From contig NC_063049.1 in NCBI RefSeq assembly GCF_018812025.1, positions 13,550,258 to 13,614,257 on the forward strand: a stretch of 64,000 nucleotides of DNA. Reading direction: 5' to 3'. The notes below the pieces were generated by a model that worked only from the letters and a program-made list of their open reading frames with translations, was not told the origin of the DNA and did not search any database. A program made the position numbers and the translations under genes. Shown here piece after piece: positions 26,408 to 38,650 of the stretch (the first letter of the stretch is position 1; every line of letters begins with the position of its first letter). The DNA comes from Megalobrama amblycephala (lineage: Eukaryota > Chordata > Actinopteri > Cypriniformes > Xenocyprididae).

Positions 26408-27733
26408 TAGGGATGTAATGGAATTATCAATTTTGTGGTATCGCGATAGCAAAATTGTCTCAATATTATCGTGGTCACATGACCGTATGAAACGATACGT
26501 CTTCCAGGCAAAAAGTGTAGTTTTTTTTTTCAGCCCGGTTCCAAAAACGATTCTGGTCCGATGGGTTCGCGAAGTGCGAGGAGCATATTATACCAATGAA
26601 TGTACTGAAAAGCCCTCGAGTGACTCATATACGTCAGATATCAACGCAGAGAGAGGTACATAAAGGCAAGCTGCACGATTAATCTTTAAAAGATCTCGTT
26701 CTCGATTTCATCACCCACATGATCTAATTCCTAAATGACAACGATTTGCCCATGTATATTAAACCCTTGACAAAAATAAAATCGCGACATTCAAATCTGC
26801 ATCCGCGCTGCCATTGATCTAGAGAGAGTTGTCATGTGTAGATATAAACAGCTTCACAAACAATCTTTTCAAACATCATTTGTTACAAATATTCCAGTTA
26901 TCACAGAAGTATACAAGAGTTTATTATTCAGATAAACACTGATGTCTACGTTACCTATCAAAACAGAATAAATCACCTTTTGAAAAGTAACCGTGTGCTT
27001 CTAATAACGACTATCGGTTGCACTGTTACGCCACTAGGTGGCAATAAATTACTGTTAAAAAAATATCCATCACTGAATCATTCTTTCAGAAACAAGTGAA
27101 GTCTATTAATCCAGCGTACAAAAATATTCAGTTTCACCTGTCTGGATCTTACATGTGTGTTCAAGCATATTATTTGTGTTTAATTTGTGGTAACACTTTA
27201 CAATAAGGTTCATTTGTTAACATTACTTAATATAACCAACCATGAGCAATACATTTGTTACTATATTTGTTAATATTTCTTAACGTTAGTTAATAAAAAT
27301 AGTTCATAGTTTGTTAATTTTACTACACAGTGCATTAACTAATGTTAACAAATACAACTCTTTGAGAATTTCAGAAAAAATAATCGATGTTGCCTTTGTT
27401 AAAGTCCAACTGGTGAAATTATTTTATTTTATAAAAGGGAGTTATAGGTCATTTGACCCCTCTCATACTATACCTCATACCTCTAAGCAACAGTTATGAT
27501 TAGAGGATAAAGATAAGAAGACTGGATATAACATTGTTAATTTGTACATTATTGTAATGTTCAATCACTGTTTAACACTTATGGCACTTTTTTTTTCCAA
27601 GTCTTCATTTGTTTTTGTTTGGGTTTTTTTTGCTTTTTTTTTTTTTTTTTTAAATATCGCAATAAATACCGTACCTTGGACTTAATACCAAGGTATCATC
27701 GTACTGTGAGATTCTGATATCGTTACATCCCTA
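26408..27733. mobile_element. hAT-type non-autonomous element with 8-bp target duplication
   Basis: TAGGGATGTAAT at the left is mirrored by GTTACATCCCTA at the right. The flanks ATCTTTAT (26400-26407) and ATCTTTAC (27734-27741) match at 7 of 8 bases, as expected for a hAT target-site duplication. The interior has no transposase. It contains a partial GGTAACACTTTACAATAAGG element from 27189 and a CTCF-like motif at 27031-27043. Confidence 0.75.
27031..27043 (+). promoter_or_regulatory. CTCF-like core motif
   Basis: CCACTAGGTGGCA closely fits the central CTCF consensus (CCANNAGGTGGCAG-type). It lies inside the hAT-type element. Binding is inferred from the motif alone. Confidence 0.35.
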
Positions 27734-27741
27734 ATCTTTAC

Positions 27742-29264
27742 CGTTACATGTACGTCAGATATATTTGTGCAATAAAAGCACAAGATCTTTTTTAACTATT
27801 GTTTTATACTAATTTAGTCCATTTCAAGATACTTTTTGGATGATAATAGAAGAAAAAAAAACAAAAACAAACATGGGCATAATGAAACACAGAAGGCCGA
27901 GGCTTGGTTATGCAAATACCTCATACATTTAAAAACAGATTTACTGAAGAGAAGAATAAAACAATACCCGTCCCCAATGATCTCTGAATGCAATCTGCCA
28001 ATTCCTCTCACTGCTGAACAAACATTATTAAAAGCAATGAAAATAAAATTAAGGAGGCCATGCACTGCATTCACTACACCCATCAGATCAAAGCAGGACG
28101 TTAATTGTCCGCTAAAACATGACAATGCAACAGCCAGAAGGTTTGTTTTGCTTGCTCTCCATTCTGCTGTTCAGAGAGCACTTAAATTGGGCTGGCTAAA
28201 TGGGCCAGATGAAAATATCCACTTGGCAAATATGCTTTACAAGTAATAAAACGTGTTGCTGCGCCCTGGCACTTCCCTTTACGCTTTTTGTAGAGGCTTC
28301 AAAATAATGAAATGTTTACATGTGAATGTGTTGCGTAGCAGCCGTCCAGATTCTGGTTGGATGAGCTGAACACGGTCAAAGAAAAATCCAACACAACTGT
28401 TATGATGTAAATTTGTAGTTTTCATAACTAAAATGTTGAATTTAATTTCAAGAGATATAGGCAGCACAAAAGCATTTGCGGATCGTATGTTGTCACGTCT
28501 GGGAAAGAATATGAAAGCCAGCAGATTTCAAACCTGAAAAGAGTCGAGACAAGCGCAAATGCCTGTTGTGAATGTGAGAAACCAGTTCAGCTGAGCTCAT
28601 GAGGTCTCTGCCCCTATTAGCTTTCAGTCCCTAAAGTACTTTTCTGTGCTCTCTGCTCTCAGGTTTGGAAGGACAGGTTCTAATCCAAATGACATCATCC
28701 TAAAAAAACAAAAAAACAAAACAAAAAAAACAACAAAAAAAAACATGTGCATTCAAAGAGCCTTCTCTGGTCTAAAGACTTCAAAGTACAGGATCTTGTC
28801 TTCCATTACAGCTGCAGAGTGACCCTTCTGATGTCTGGTAATAATGTGGCTAAAAACCACATTAAAAGGAAAGTTTGCTAAGAAAGGAAATGTTATCTTT
28901 TACTCAAGTCATTCCAACCCGTATTATTACCAATCCATGAAAAAAAGACGCTAGTCAGTATGTCAACCAAAAAATATCATCAAGCTTCAATATAAATAAA
29001 TAAAACAAAGGAACATTATAAACATGGTCCATAGAGCTTATGCTCTATATTCCAAGTCTTCTGCAGCCATTCGACAGCTTAGAATGAAGATCAGGCAGAA
29101 ATGTAAACCTTTGTTAGGGACCTATAACGCTCCACATATACTTCATCTCCAGAGCTGCAATTTCACTATTTTGTTCTTCACAACAACTGTAAAAATAAGT
29201 TTGGCTAACTTGAAGAAATTGTGACAGAAATATTACTATTGTATAGTAGTAGTACTAATAGCAA
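27742..29264. other. intronic sequence, no gene seen
   Basis: It includes a 136-codon plus-strand frame at 27836-28246 with no recognised domain. An A-rich tract lies at 28700-28745. Confidence 0.45.
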
Positions 29265-29356
29265 TAGTAATAATAATAATAATAATAATAATAGTAATAA
29301 TAATAGTAATAATAAATAAATAAATAATAATAATAATAATAAATAATAATAATAAG
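29265..29356. repeat. (AAT)n microsatellite
   Basis: Imperfect AAT units with AAAT and AGT variants. Confidence 0.9.
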
Positions 29357-29708
29357 TATTAAAAAGATACATTTTTAAGAAATATCACAAATTTTTTCGA
29401 TTTTGTAATTTCAACAGTAGAACTTGAAGGAATTGGTACATTTTCATTTGATTACATTTTAAAAGGCTAAAAGAAGATTTTTTTTTAAAATATATTATTA
29501 TTGTTGTTTTTAAAAGTTTGATCAGACATGCTTTTTGATTATCAAAATTGAATTAAACCATAAAAATCCATCATGTTGTAAACTAAACAGGGAATCCCGA
29601 TTGGTACATCATATGATATTATATGTTAAAATGAACTGATTTGTATACTTAAATTTAAACTACATAAGGAACTTTTTATAATAACAATTATGGTAGAACA
29701 ACTTTTAA

Positions 29709-29709
29709 T

Positions 29710-29790
<81 letters not shown>
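29709..29790. repeat. (TA)n microsatellite
   Basis: About 40 TA units, flanked on the right by a short ATATACATTTAA duplication. Confidence 0.95.
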
Positions 29791-29793
<3 letters not shown>

Positions 29794-29929
29794 AAATATA
29801 TACATTTAAATATATACATTTAAATGGTGGCTGGCATAAAAAACAAGATAGATATATTCAAACAACATTGATGAACAGGTTAAGTAAAAATACAATGAAT
29901 ATGTAATGTAGTGCATATATTTATCAAAT

Positions 29930-30445
29930 TGCTTCTCTCGAGAGTTCATTTTTCTAGCTGACTAATGAGTTTATGGACATTAAATGGCTTTTCAGAGGTA
30001 AATATAACATTGTGTGACATTGTTTACAAGCTGTTATTGATGTCTTTAAGCTGTTGAAACACTGATTGAATGATTACATGAGACATGATACATTTCTGTA
30101 AGTCATTCTACATCTTTCAACATACATTCTGATGTTCATTCATGTTTATTTTGTGCTGTAACTAGTAGTAAAAGAGGAAGAGATGATCAGATGCTCCGCA
30201 CTGCCATGTCTTTAGATTTATTGTTTCAATTTTGTAATAAAATTGATAGAATTAGAAAGCTGAGACTTTGTTTCATATGCAATATTTTAGATGGGGTGTG
30301 CGCTACAAAGCTTTGTTCATTCATACACTTGAAAACAGCATAGACTAAAAGATCAATTTCTGGGATTTAAGAATCAATATCGGTTCATAAAAATGAGAAT
30401 TGATTAAAATTGAGAAATCAATATTTTTAACCCAGACCTTGGTCT
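29930..30445. mobile_element. inverted AGGGCTGGGT-family element
   Basis: In reverse complement it follows 4379-5170: TTTTCTAGCTGACT, then TTATGGACATT, then ACTGATTGAATGATTACATG, ending TTTTTAACCCAGACC. The order is opposite to the copies at 4.4-5.6 kb. Confidence 0.6.
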
Positions 30446-31827
30446 TAATGTTAATAATAATAAATAAATTGTTGTTAAAGTGTATGTTTCATTTTTTCAA
30501 ATAATTACACATGCTTTTGATTACTTAAATTTAATTCACCATTAAAAATATATCCAGAAAAATTAAAATGGAAAAAAAAAAAGAAAAGAAAAAAAAAAAG
30601 AATTTGGCCAAAAAAAATTAAATTAATTCCATAGGGCCCTACATTGCTCATAGATTCACTGTTCCCCTATGCATAGTTTAATTCGTAATGTACAACTCTA
30701 AAGGTGTGCGTCATTGACGAAAAATATCATATGTTCTCATGAGTATTTTGTTGAAATACAGAGACTTAAGTTTCACTCTGCTCCTCAAATATAATTATTG
30801 TATGGCTTATGAATAGTCCACACCACCCAAGTCACATTTTATGGTGCTTTTTGTTATTTTTGGAGCTTGACGGTACCTTCAATGTTGTGGAAAAGAGCAG
30901 TTCGGACACTCTGCCTAACATCTCTATGTTCAATGGAAAAAAAACAAGAGCGGGTAAATGATGATTTTCATTTCTGGGTGAACTATCCCTGTAATGGATA
31001 TGATGAAAGCAGTGAAAATGAATCTCACTAAGGGACCAAGAGAGAAAGCATACACAAACTGCCGCTTTAAGTTCTGCCACGTTATCTGCTCTGGCCCGAT
31101 CTGGCCGAGTGAAAGCATTTCCTCTCCTCTCCCATTCCACAGGGTCATTAATTGGAGAGATAATCTACTTGATCTCTACACAATGAGTGATTCATTGAGA
31201 CTCACATGTGTGGCTTTTATCACTGCCAAGAGCAGATTACATTGAAAAAAAGCAAATGTGAGATGATAATCTTTCTGTATGAGGCTGCCAGTCAACACTG
31301 TGACCTAAGAACAGTATGAAAAAAAAAAAAAAAAAAAAAAAAAAAGATCGAAATAATTTGCGCTCACTTAATCTGTTATTGAGCAAGAGCGAAAAGGGAG
31401 AAATAAAGGATGAGATCATTCAGTTAAGTCGCCTCATGCTTTATACCAAAACAGCACCAGCTACTAGTCTTTCACAACAAAGAAATAAAACAATGAGACA
31501 TGTTGAAATTAAATTGTTTGCTCACTGAGAGGAAAACGCTCTTCCTGTATTTTATTTTAAATAACTGGCTCTTGTAGGCAGTCCTTCAACCAAACACAAA
31601 TCACACCAGAAATATGACACCGATCAAAAAGCACACCTATGACACACACAACACATCAATTCCCACAGGACAGCAAGCCTTGGAGGATGGACTTGAATCC
31701 AACAGATGTGTTAGTCTTCCACATGTCGATCACATGATTAAACTCAAAGGATATAAGTGACGAACTGTTAACCTACCAAGTTATATTTAACAGCAAACTT
31801 GGTCCTGGCTATCTGCAGGTCTGGAGA
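30446..31827. other. repeat debris then single-copy intron sequence
   Basis: 30525-30645 is an AGGGCCC-type element end (CCATAGGGCCCTA) with an A-rich tract. About 30835-30995 is the right end of a TTAA-family element (TTCTGGGTGAACTATCCCTG). About 31000-31310 looks single-copy. An A-run lies at 31319-31345. No gene seen. Confidence 0.4.
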
Positions 31828-32470
31828 ATATACTGAATTCGACTAAAACGAACCCTGGTGCGATTGCTCTGTTAGTGCGGTTCATTTGAACGTGTGAACG
31901 CTGCCATCCAAACCCTGGTGCGCAGCAAACAAGTGGGCCGAGACCGCTGAAAAGATGGGTCTCGCTCCGCTTCCAAACGAACTCTGGTGCGGTTTGAATG
32001 ATATATGAACGCAACACGGACCAAAGACATGTAAACGAACCAAAAACAGGAAGATGAGAGCCTAAAAAAGGACAGAATCCTCACGTATATTGGTTTTTCT
32101 CGTCATAGTCACGAGTTTGCCCATCACAGGTATCAGACATGACGGAGGGATTCCTGTCGCTGTTCCCAGCTGGCCAAAATACCATCATATGCAGCCTATG
32201 CGCACACAACGAGCACATTTATCTTAGCACACATCTTAGTTTTGGATGTTTGGGAAGTTCCGTTTCAAAATAGGCAATACGTCATAAAGTCCGACCAATC
32301 AGGTTGTGAATGTATCCTTATGCTTTTAGGTTCGGTATCTTTTGGCTCAGTGATAAAAATGCCAATCTGAACGCTAAATGGACCAGGACTAAATGTTTTT
32401 TTTTTTTCGTTTTTTTCGGTATGGACCAAATGAACCAAACAAATTGAACAACAACTGTGAATGCACCCTA
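31828..32470. mobile_element. probable DNA element with GAACCCTGGTGCG repeats
   Basis: GAATTCGACTAAAACGAACC near the left and ACTGTGAATGCACCCT at the right bound a segment with the motif CCTGGTGCG recurring at 31851, 31914 and, diverged, near 31983. It ends in a T-rich tract. The family is not identified and the left limit is approximate. Confidence 0.45.
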
Positions 32471-32525
32471 TCTCTCAGAGTATTAGTAGACTGTAGTAAA
32501 CGTATAGCAGAATGTTAGGTTAGGG

Positions 32526-33075
32526 TTAAAGGGTTAGTTCACCCAAAAATGAAAATTCTGTCATTAATTACTCACCCTCATGTCATTCCAAACCTGTAAG
32601 ACTTACGTTTATCTTCGGAACGCAAATGTTTTTTTTTTTTTTTTTAATGAAATCTGAGAGCTTTCTGTCCTTCCATAGACAGCCTGAGCAATTTAAACTT
32701 TGACGCTTCAAACCATTCATAAAGAGACTGGAAACTAATCTATGTGACTTGAGTGTTTTAGTCCAAATTTTCTGAAGAGACTCTATCCCTTTTTATGATG
32801 AACAGATTCAACTTAGTCTTTTACTCACATATAAACACTGATCAGCGAACATAAACAGAAACTCAACCAAACCTGAATGATGCCCGAGAATAAACCTTTT
32901 CCGGAAGTTCAAACGTGCTGCATAACACACGAGAATGAACCTCATTGGTTACACAGCACTTTTGAGCTTCCCAAAGAGGAAGACCTTCATTTGCATTCTG
33001 AAGATGAACGGAAGTCTTACAGGTTTGGAACAACATGAGGGTGAGTAATTAATGACTCTTTAAATAACCCTTTAA
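32526..33075. mobile_element. TTAA-flanked element, GGTTAGTTCACCC family, near complete
   Basis: TTAAAGGGTTAGTTCACCCA at the left pairs with ATAACCCTTTAA at the right. Inside the ends, ATTAATTACTCACCCTCATG is mirrored by CATGAGGGTGAGTAATTAAT. The TTAA duplication suggests a piggyBac-type non-autonomous element. Relatives lie at 14836, 54200, 55216, 55667 and 57367. Confidence 0.75.
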
Positions 33076-33140
33076 GTGCTGTTCAGGTTAGTAGAATAAG
33101 TTGACATGTAGCTGCAAAGTTACTTACAATCAGAATATCT

Positions 33141-33285
33141 GTTGAGGGACCATCAAAATAAAGTGTTACCAGATATTAAGCAGACAGTCTACTAATAATG
33201 AGATGTTATGAGATTTGGTTGACATGTAGTTAAAAAAGATACATAATAGAATGCCTAAAGTGAGCCATCAGAATAAAGTGTTACC
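33141..33285. repeat. diverged direct repeat, about 115-bp spacing
   Basis: CCATCAAAATAAAGTGTTAC at 33150 recurs as CCATCAGAATAAAGTGTTAC at 33265. Confidence 0.6.
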
Positions 33286-33378
33286 ATATGATTTTAATAT
33301 GGCCATTATGTTTCATGAAGAGTGTTTCATTAGATTAGTTTCATAATACTTAAGCATTAGATTTAGACAGACGTTTTA

Positions 33379-33720
33379 GGGCTGCACAACGATTCATCGC
33401 GATTAATCGTTTGCAAAATAAAAGTCTGTGTTTATGTAATATATGTGTGTGTGTTCTGTGTATAATAATTATGTATATATAAATACATGCACATGTATAA
33501 ATTTAAAAAATATATACATGTATAAATAAATATAGTTATATATATTTTAGATTACATATAAATATTTTATATCTAAATATAATTTTTTCTTAAATATATA
33601 CATGTATGTGCATGTATTTATATATAGATAATTAATATACATAGAACACACACACATATATATTACGTAACAGACTTTTATTTTGCAAACGATTAATCGT
33701 GATTAATTGTTGTGCAGCCC
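33379..33720. mobile_element. palindromic MITE with GGGCTGCACAACG termini
   Basis: GGGCTGCACAACGATTCATC at the left is mirrored by GATTAATTGTTGTGCAGCCC at the right. The arms continue inward through CGTTTGCAAAATAAAAGTCT to an AT-rich centre, so nearly the whole 342 bp is an inverted repeat. Confidence 0.8.
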
Positions 33721-35374
33721 CATTTAATAGCACCCAATTTAACATTAAGAGTTTATAAATTCACTGAATATTCAAACTGCATGTTTCTATCTATCGACTC
33801 AACTGGCTGAATGGATTGTTTGCATCACTATGAAAAAACAAACAAACATTTAAAGCCATTTGAAAGCAAATACATAAATATATAATGAATCTCGCTAAAA
33901 ATCTTAAAAATATGCCACCAATTTAGATATATTAGCCAGACAGGAAAAATGCAGAGGACCATCTAGTTGTAGCTGACAATAAGTGCTGACCAACAATTTA
34001 TAAGTCCATCAAGTGCAATACAAGTGTGATCTCAATCCCAGTGAGGGTTTCTGTTTTGTGACAACCAAATTTTACATTGTGTCTGAACATAGATCTGAAA
34101 GATCTGGTCTGCAATCTGACATTGTTATACAGTAAAGCCAGACAATTAAAGCTTTAAGCAAGATTATGACTAACACCTGAAAGAAAATTATGTGTGTCAA
34201 AACTGTCTGTTTCAATAAGGAGTGTTAGATTACAGAGCACTCTGTCATCCCTAGGACATCTGTTAGACAAGCTCTGTCAAGCACAGGAAACTTTACTTAT
34301 GAACAACTCATAAACATAGCACAGTATAAACACACATGCCTGTTTCTTCTGAACAGCTTAAGACAAATGCAAACATATGTCACACGGTCTTAGCGGTATG
34401 TTTAAAAGTATGTATATGCATTTCAACCTAGATTATTAAGTATGACATGCAGAACTTGCTTTCATATGTAGGTTACATTTTTGCCCTTGCAGTAAGACAA
34501 AACAACTGAAGCTAGTTTCTGACTTTTAAAAAGGCTGGAGGTCTACTAAAAGAGCAGACTATCTGTATGCAAAAAAAAAAAAAAATTGAGAAAACCTAAG
34601 TTTAAACAGACACACTTCCTTGATCTATTTTTGGTTTAACTGTGTTACAGCTTGAAGTAAATAAGTCACAAATTATAATCATTCAAAAAGCATCTGCAGC
34701 AAGCTAATTTTTAGTCAGTACTGAGTCCTAAAAAGCATATTCACAGCTTTTAGTCCATTAAATGCCACCTATATACCAGAGTAGCCCTTAAACACTTAAA
34801 TTTCACTTTTAGCTAATACAATACACATTTAAAATGTCCATCCAAAATGGACCAAAAATAATGCCTCATCACGCAATCATTTTGTCCAATCAAATTCTCT
34901 CTAGAATAAGGAGGAACCTCCCACTAATACAGAAAATCAGGCACAAATTAATAACATTTGTTGTTATGATGTAATCGAAAGGCTATTGGCTCCTGTTTCA
35001 AAAGTAAATGTCAACAGTACAAAAATACTGCACTGTGAAGTGATTTCATGGGGTCTTTAAAGGCAGGCTGAGATACTTTGTAAAGCAAAGCATTTGCCTT
35101 TCTGTCTGTAATATCAAAGTAACAGTTGTGTGTTATATGGAAAAACACTTCTAGCTACGCTATATTGGAAGCCTAAAGCCCTGCTTTAAACCTACCTGCT
35201 GTGATATTTAATGCACAACACCACCTTTTATGTTTATAGCACTACATTAAGCCATACCGCTGATAACCACCCACTGTCTTTTAATGAAGCTATTCTAACT
35301 GTAATTACAAATGCAAATTAATTGGAAACAAGACTGAATAAGCAATGTAATAAAGAAAATAAAAAAATACTGAA
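33721..35374. other. intronic sequence next to the tsc22d1 donor
   Basis: AT-rich and largely single-copy by eye. No exon, RNA gene or bounded transposon recognised. Confidence 0.5.
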
Positions 35375-35380
35375 GCTTAC

Positions 35381-37904
35381 CCATCTTCTTCTCCATCCAC
35401 AGGTAAGCTCTTCAGCAGGCTGGCGGAGGCAGTTAAGGCACTGACTCCACTGCTTCCCTCTGGACCACGGGAGGTGCCGGTCTGGGAGGCACATTCACCA
35501 CCAGCTGGCTTGGGTTGCATGAGCAGAGACTGGTGCTGTAACAGAAGGAGCTGGGCATCCTCCAACGATGTGGGCATAACTGCAGGTTGCGGCCCTGTCT
35601 CTTTCGAGCCATTCTGGATCAAACTGGACTGGGGATCACTCTGAAGTTTAGGTGGCACACCTGATGAGGTCACGGCCGGGACAAACTGGGTGCCGCGGCC
35701 TTGACTGCCGAGCTGTGACTGCTGCTGCTGCTGCTCCATGGAGGGTTGAGAGGTGAGCTGCTGCCCCTGGGTTTGCTGCTGTATGAGACCGGTGCCGGCG
35801 GACTGCACCAGCTGCGGCACGACCTGGACCATCTGCGGGGCGGGTGTCTGTTGTGGCTGCAGGAGCCCTTGCGGAAGAGGTTGAGCAGCAGGGGGTTGCA
35901 CAGCGCCCACAGGCTGCTGTGAAGTTGTGATCAGCTGACTGTTCGCTGCCACCGCTGGGATAGGGGCGGAGAGGTGGGGCAGTGTTTGTGTTGACCCAGG
36001 TGGCACAGTGTTCATGATCGGCTTGGATTGAGGGAAGTCAGGTGGCAGGCTGCCTCCCTGGATTAAGGGGTTAACATGTGCTGGTGCTACCTGGGCCGGT
36101 GCAGTTGGTTGCGGTGCGGGCGGGTATCCCATCTGCTGCTGGGTCACCACAGGCAGAGCTTGAGCAGGAGACGATTGTGCTGCCTGGGCATATGTCAGTT
36201 TGGGCATATGAGTGGGCACGGCTGCAGACGAATGCCCGATTGTGGTCTGCAGTCCTCCGATAGTTGCCGGCGGCTGAAAGCTCGGCATCGGAGCTACCGC
36301 ATTAGTCTTAAGATGAGTGTGAACTAAGTCCTGGGGTTGCATCTGAGACATGGGCACGCTAGAAGATGAGTAGTCATGCTTTTGAGCAGCGGGCTGCTGG
36401 AAGGTCTGTTTCACAGCTGAGGGGCCGCCCGTCTCCCCACTGCCCAGACTTTCAGTATAATGACTAACCGAGCTGCTGACAGAACTCCCGCTGACAGTCT
36501 CTCTGTCCGGACACACAACACTCTCAGGCACAAACTGGCGAATGCTTTCGACCGTTCTGGTGCTGGGGGCATTTTCAGAGGATGCCGCGCCGCTCGGAGC
36601 CTCCTTGTCGTAATACTCGGTGCACGTCCACCTACCCTTCTTAAAAGGCTCAGAGGTCGAGTCCAATTTGACCACTCTGAAACGTGAGCTGGTGGAGGCT
36701 GGAGTAGGCACTTGGGCCTGCTGAGGCTGAGCGTTCATCACTGGGGCGGAGGGAGCAGGCATTGCATGCTGGCCCACGACAGCTGACCCCACCTGCCCTC
36801 CTCCGCTTGTTGGAGCAACACCACCGGAAACTGTGGTAGCAGCGGTGATGCCCATGCCGATTATTCCACTGGGAATGTGTGTCAAGTTTACAGTTTGGTT
36901 ACTAATACTATTCAAAGCAGGGGAGTAGTTTACACTGCTACTATTGGTACTCTTGCCAACCACAGCAGGCACACTGGTGGAATTTAACATACAAACATTA
37001 TTCGTTAAAGCATTACCAGTACTAATTGTGGCACCTGAAGTCACAGAGATCATTCCAGATCCTGAGGCGACAGTAGCCAAAGGCTGACCGATGACACTGG
37101 TTGTGCCAACAGAGGCATTCGCGATCAATCCTACCACATTTGAAGGCATTTTCTGGCCCGTGCTGGCTAAAGCTCCAGAACTTGAGGTCACTGCAGATGT
37201 GACTGCAACTCCCAAAGGAACTCCAATCTGTGTCCCACCAGCAGGCTGGGCTTTTTTAGAGGAAGCAGGATTATGTTGATGATGGTGAACTGTCCCATTA
37301 ACCATAGTGCCATGCAGGTGTGCTTGGTGAGGATGGGTGGCTGGTTGGGCGACACGGCCCCCGGGGTCTCCGCCTCATGGAAGTTATTCAGCGTCTCCTC
37401 TGAGGAGCTCCTTTCTGGACCTCCTGCATTGTTGGGCTGGGAAAGCGACACGTCCATGATCTCTGAGGACGACAAGTCCTCGGTGTGGGACTCGTCCAGG
37501 TCGTCACAGCTCTCTGTGTCTTCTGTAATGCTGTTATTGGTGCTGACAGATGTCTGAGCTGGGGTAACGCTGGTTATCTGAAAGCCACTCTTCTTCTTCA
37601 TCTGTGCCACTGCAGTGGGCAGAGCCTGGGGAAACATGGTGGTCTGCAAAGGGATATTGAGGCTCTGAGGAGGGTTCTGGGGCCCGAGCGAGGATGCGGC
37701 CGGTGTTTGAGACTGAAGCAGCACCGGTGGTGAATATTCATCCCCCAGCATTAAGTTGTTGCTATTAAGGCTGGTGCTTCCCGAAGTTGTCAAAGAGGAG
37801 GATCCACCTACCGTGCTGCTACTGCTCTCCCGTCTGGGTAAACTCATGGGGTACACCATTTTTCGGGCGCTGCCGGTGTCTCCTGCTCGGTCGTGGTGAT
37901 TCAT
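35381..37904 (-). CDS. tsc22d1: TSC22 domain family protein 1, long isoform, first coding exon (apparent frameshift)
   Basis: TSC22D1 is a leucine-zipper regulator of transcription linked to TGF-beta signalling. This exon encodes only the long disordered N-terminal part; the dimerising TSC box lies in later exons outside the window. The start at 37904 (MNHHDRAGD) is chosen because SARKM and the following PRR match the vertebrate long isoform. Conserved boxes follow: [15 protein letters not shown] (residues 103-117), the acidic [20 protein letters not shown] stretch (127-146), and [12 protein letters not shown]...AETPGAVSP (164-186). Near 37335-37340 the frame shifts by one base, and homology resumes as [12 protein letters not shown]. 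It then runs through [20 protein letters not shown], Pro/Gln-rich sequence and [15 protein letters not shown] to a GTAAGC donor at 35380. About 840 residues are encoded if the shift is ignored. TSC22D2 is less likely because it lacks the N-terminal extension before KKKSGF. Confidence 0.92.
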
Positions 37905-38650
37905 TTCTGACGGATAGTCTCTGACAAAGTTATAAACACAGCTCAAGAGGACAAGCTCTTTTTGGGAAGCAACTTGAAGCCGCTCGAGTAATTTCCACAT
38001 AAAACCAACACTTTCCAGTAACTGCCACGATAATTCCACTTGAGGTGTATTTAAATGTCCACCATGAGGAGCAGGCTAATGCCAATGCTAAGTTAACAGT
38101 CGCTAGCGAGCTAGCTGACACGGATTCGCTTCAGCTGTTGTTGTTTTCAAACGCGTATCCTAGCAAAACCATTCAGCACACCGTAACGGTGAAGTTTAAA
38201 CGTGAATGAGTCGACACAAACGGCCAGGGAGATCGATATCCAACCTTACAACGACAGTGTCTCTCCCCATCACAGTTCAAGCTGCCAGGCGCATTTTCAA
38301 TTGTTGTATCGCAGTCACCAGGGCACGAAATCACACGAAACAAAGTCCTTCAGCCAGCGTCAGATGACAGAGAGAAACCGAGCAACTCAGCGCTGCCCTG
38401 CTTTATTCCATCCCGTGCTTTCTTTTGTTTTAGTCCTGTGTTAGCGCTATGTCTCTCTCCCACTCTGGTCCTATTCACCAGCTGCCTCCTTGTAATGTAG
38501 CCTGTGCTAGTGCTATCAGCCTGTGACGAGTCCCCGAAAGGGGGAGGAGAGCGCGATAACATGGCGACCGCGCATGGCAGTTCACATTCAGAGCGGCCAG
38601 ACATAAAGCCGAGAGAGTCTGGCAATGATGGGCGGAGGGTGGGGGGGAGG
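37905..38650 (-). promoter_or_regulatory. tsc22d1: tsc22d1 5' UTR and CpG-rich promoter region
   Basis: Upstream of the start codon the sequence turns GC- and CpG-rich to about 38650 without an obvious TATA box. GC-box-like GGGCGGAGG (about 38630) and a YY1-type motif (38558-38569) lie at its far end. The transcription start was not located. An in-frame upstream ATG at 38039 exists but lacks homology. Confidence 0.5.
38558..38569 (+). promoter_or_regulatory. YY1-like motif
   Basis: AACATGGCGACC fits the YY1 consensus AANATGGCGNC. Such motifs usually sit at or just downstream of CpG-island promoters. On this strand it would point away from tsc22d1, which leaves open a divergent transcript. 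Confidence 0.35.

Noticed and set aside
27836..28246. 136-codon frame
   Set aside because: Lysine-rich N-terminus from an A-tract, no recognisable domain, no splice context, and inside a transposon-rich intron.
36076..37733. Several plus-strand frames opposite tsc22d1
   Set aside because: They are shadows of the conserved minus-strand exon, kept open by its codon bias.
37905..38039. Upstream in-frame ATG of tsc22d1 at 38039
   Set aside because: The extra 45 residues match nothing in vertebrate TSC22D1, whereas the sequence from 37904 does. The upstream part is better read as 5' UTR.
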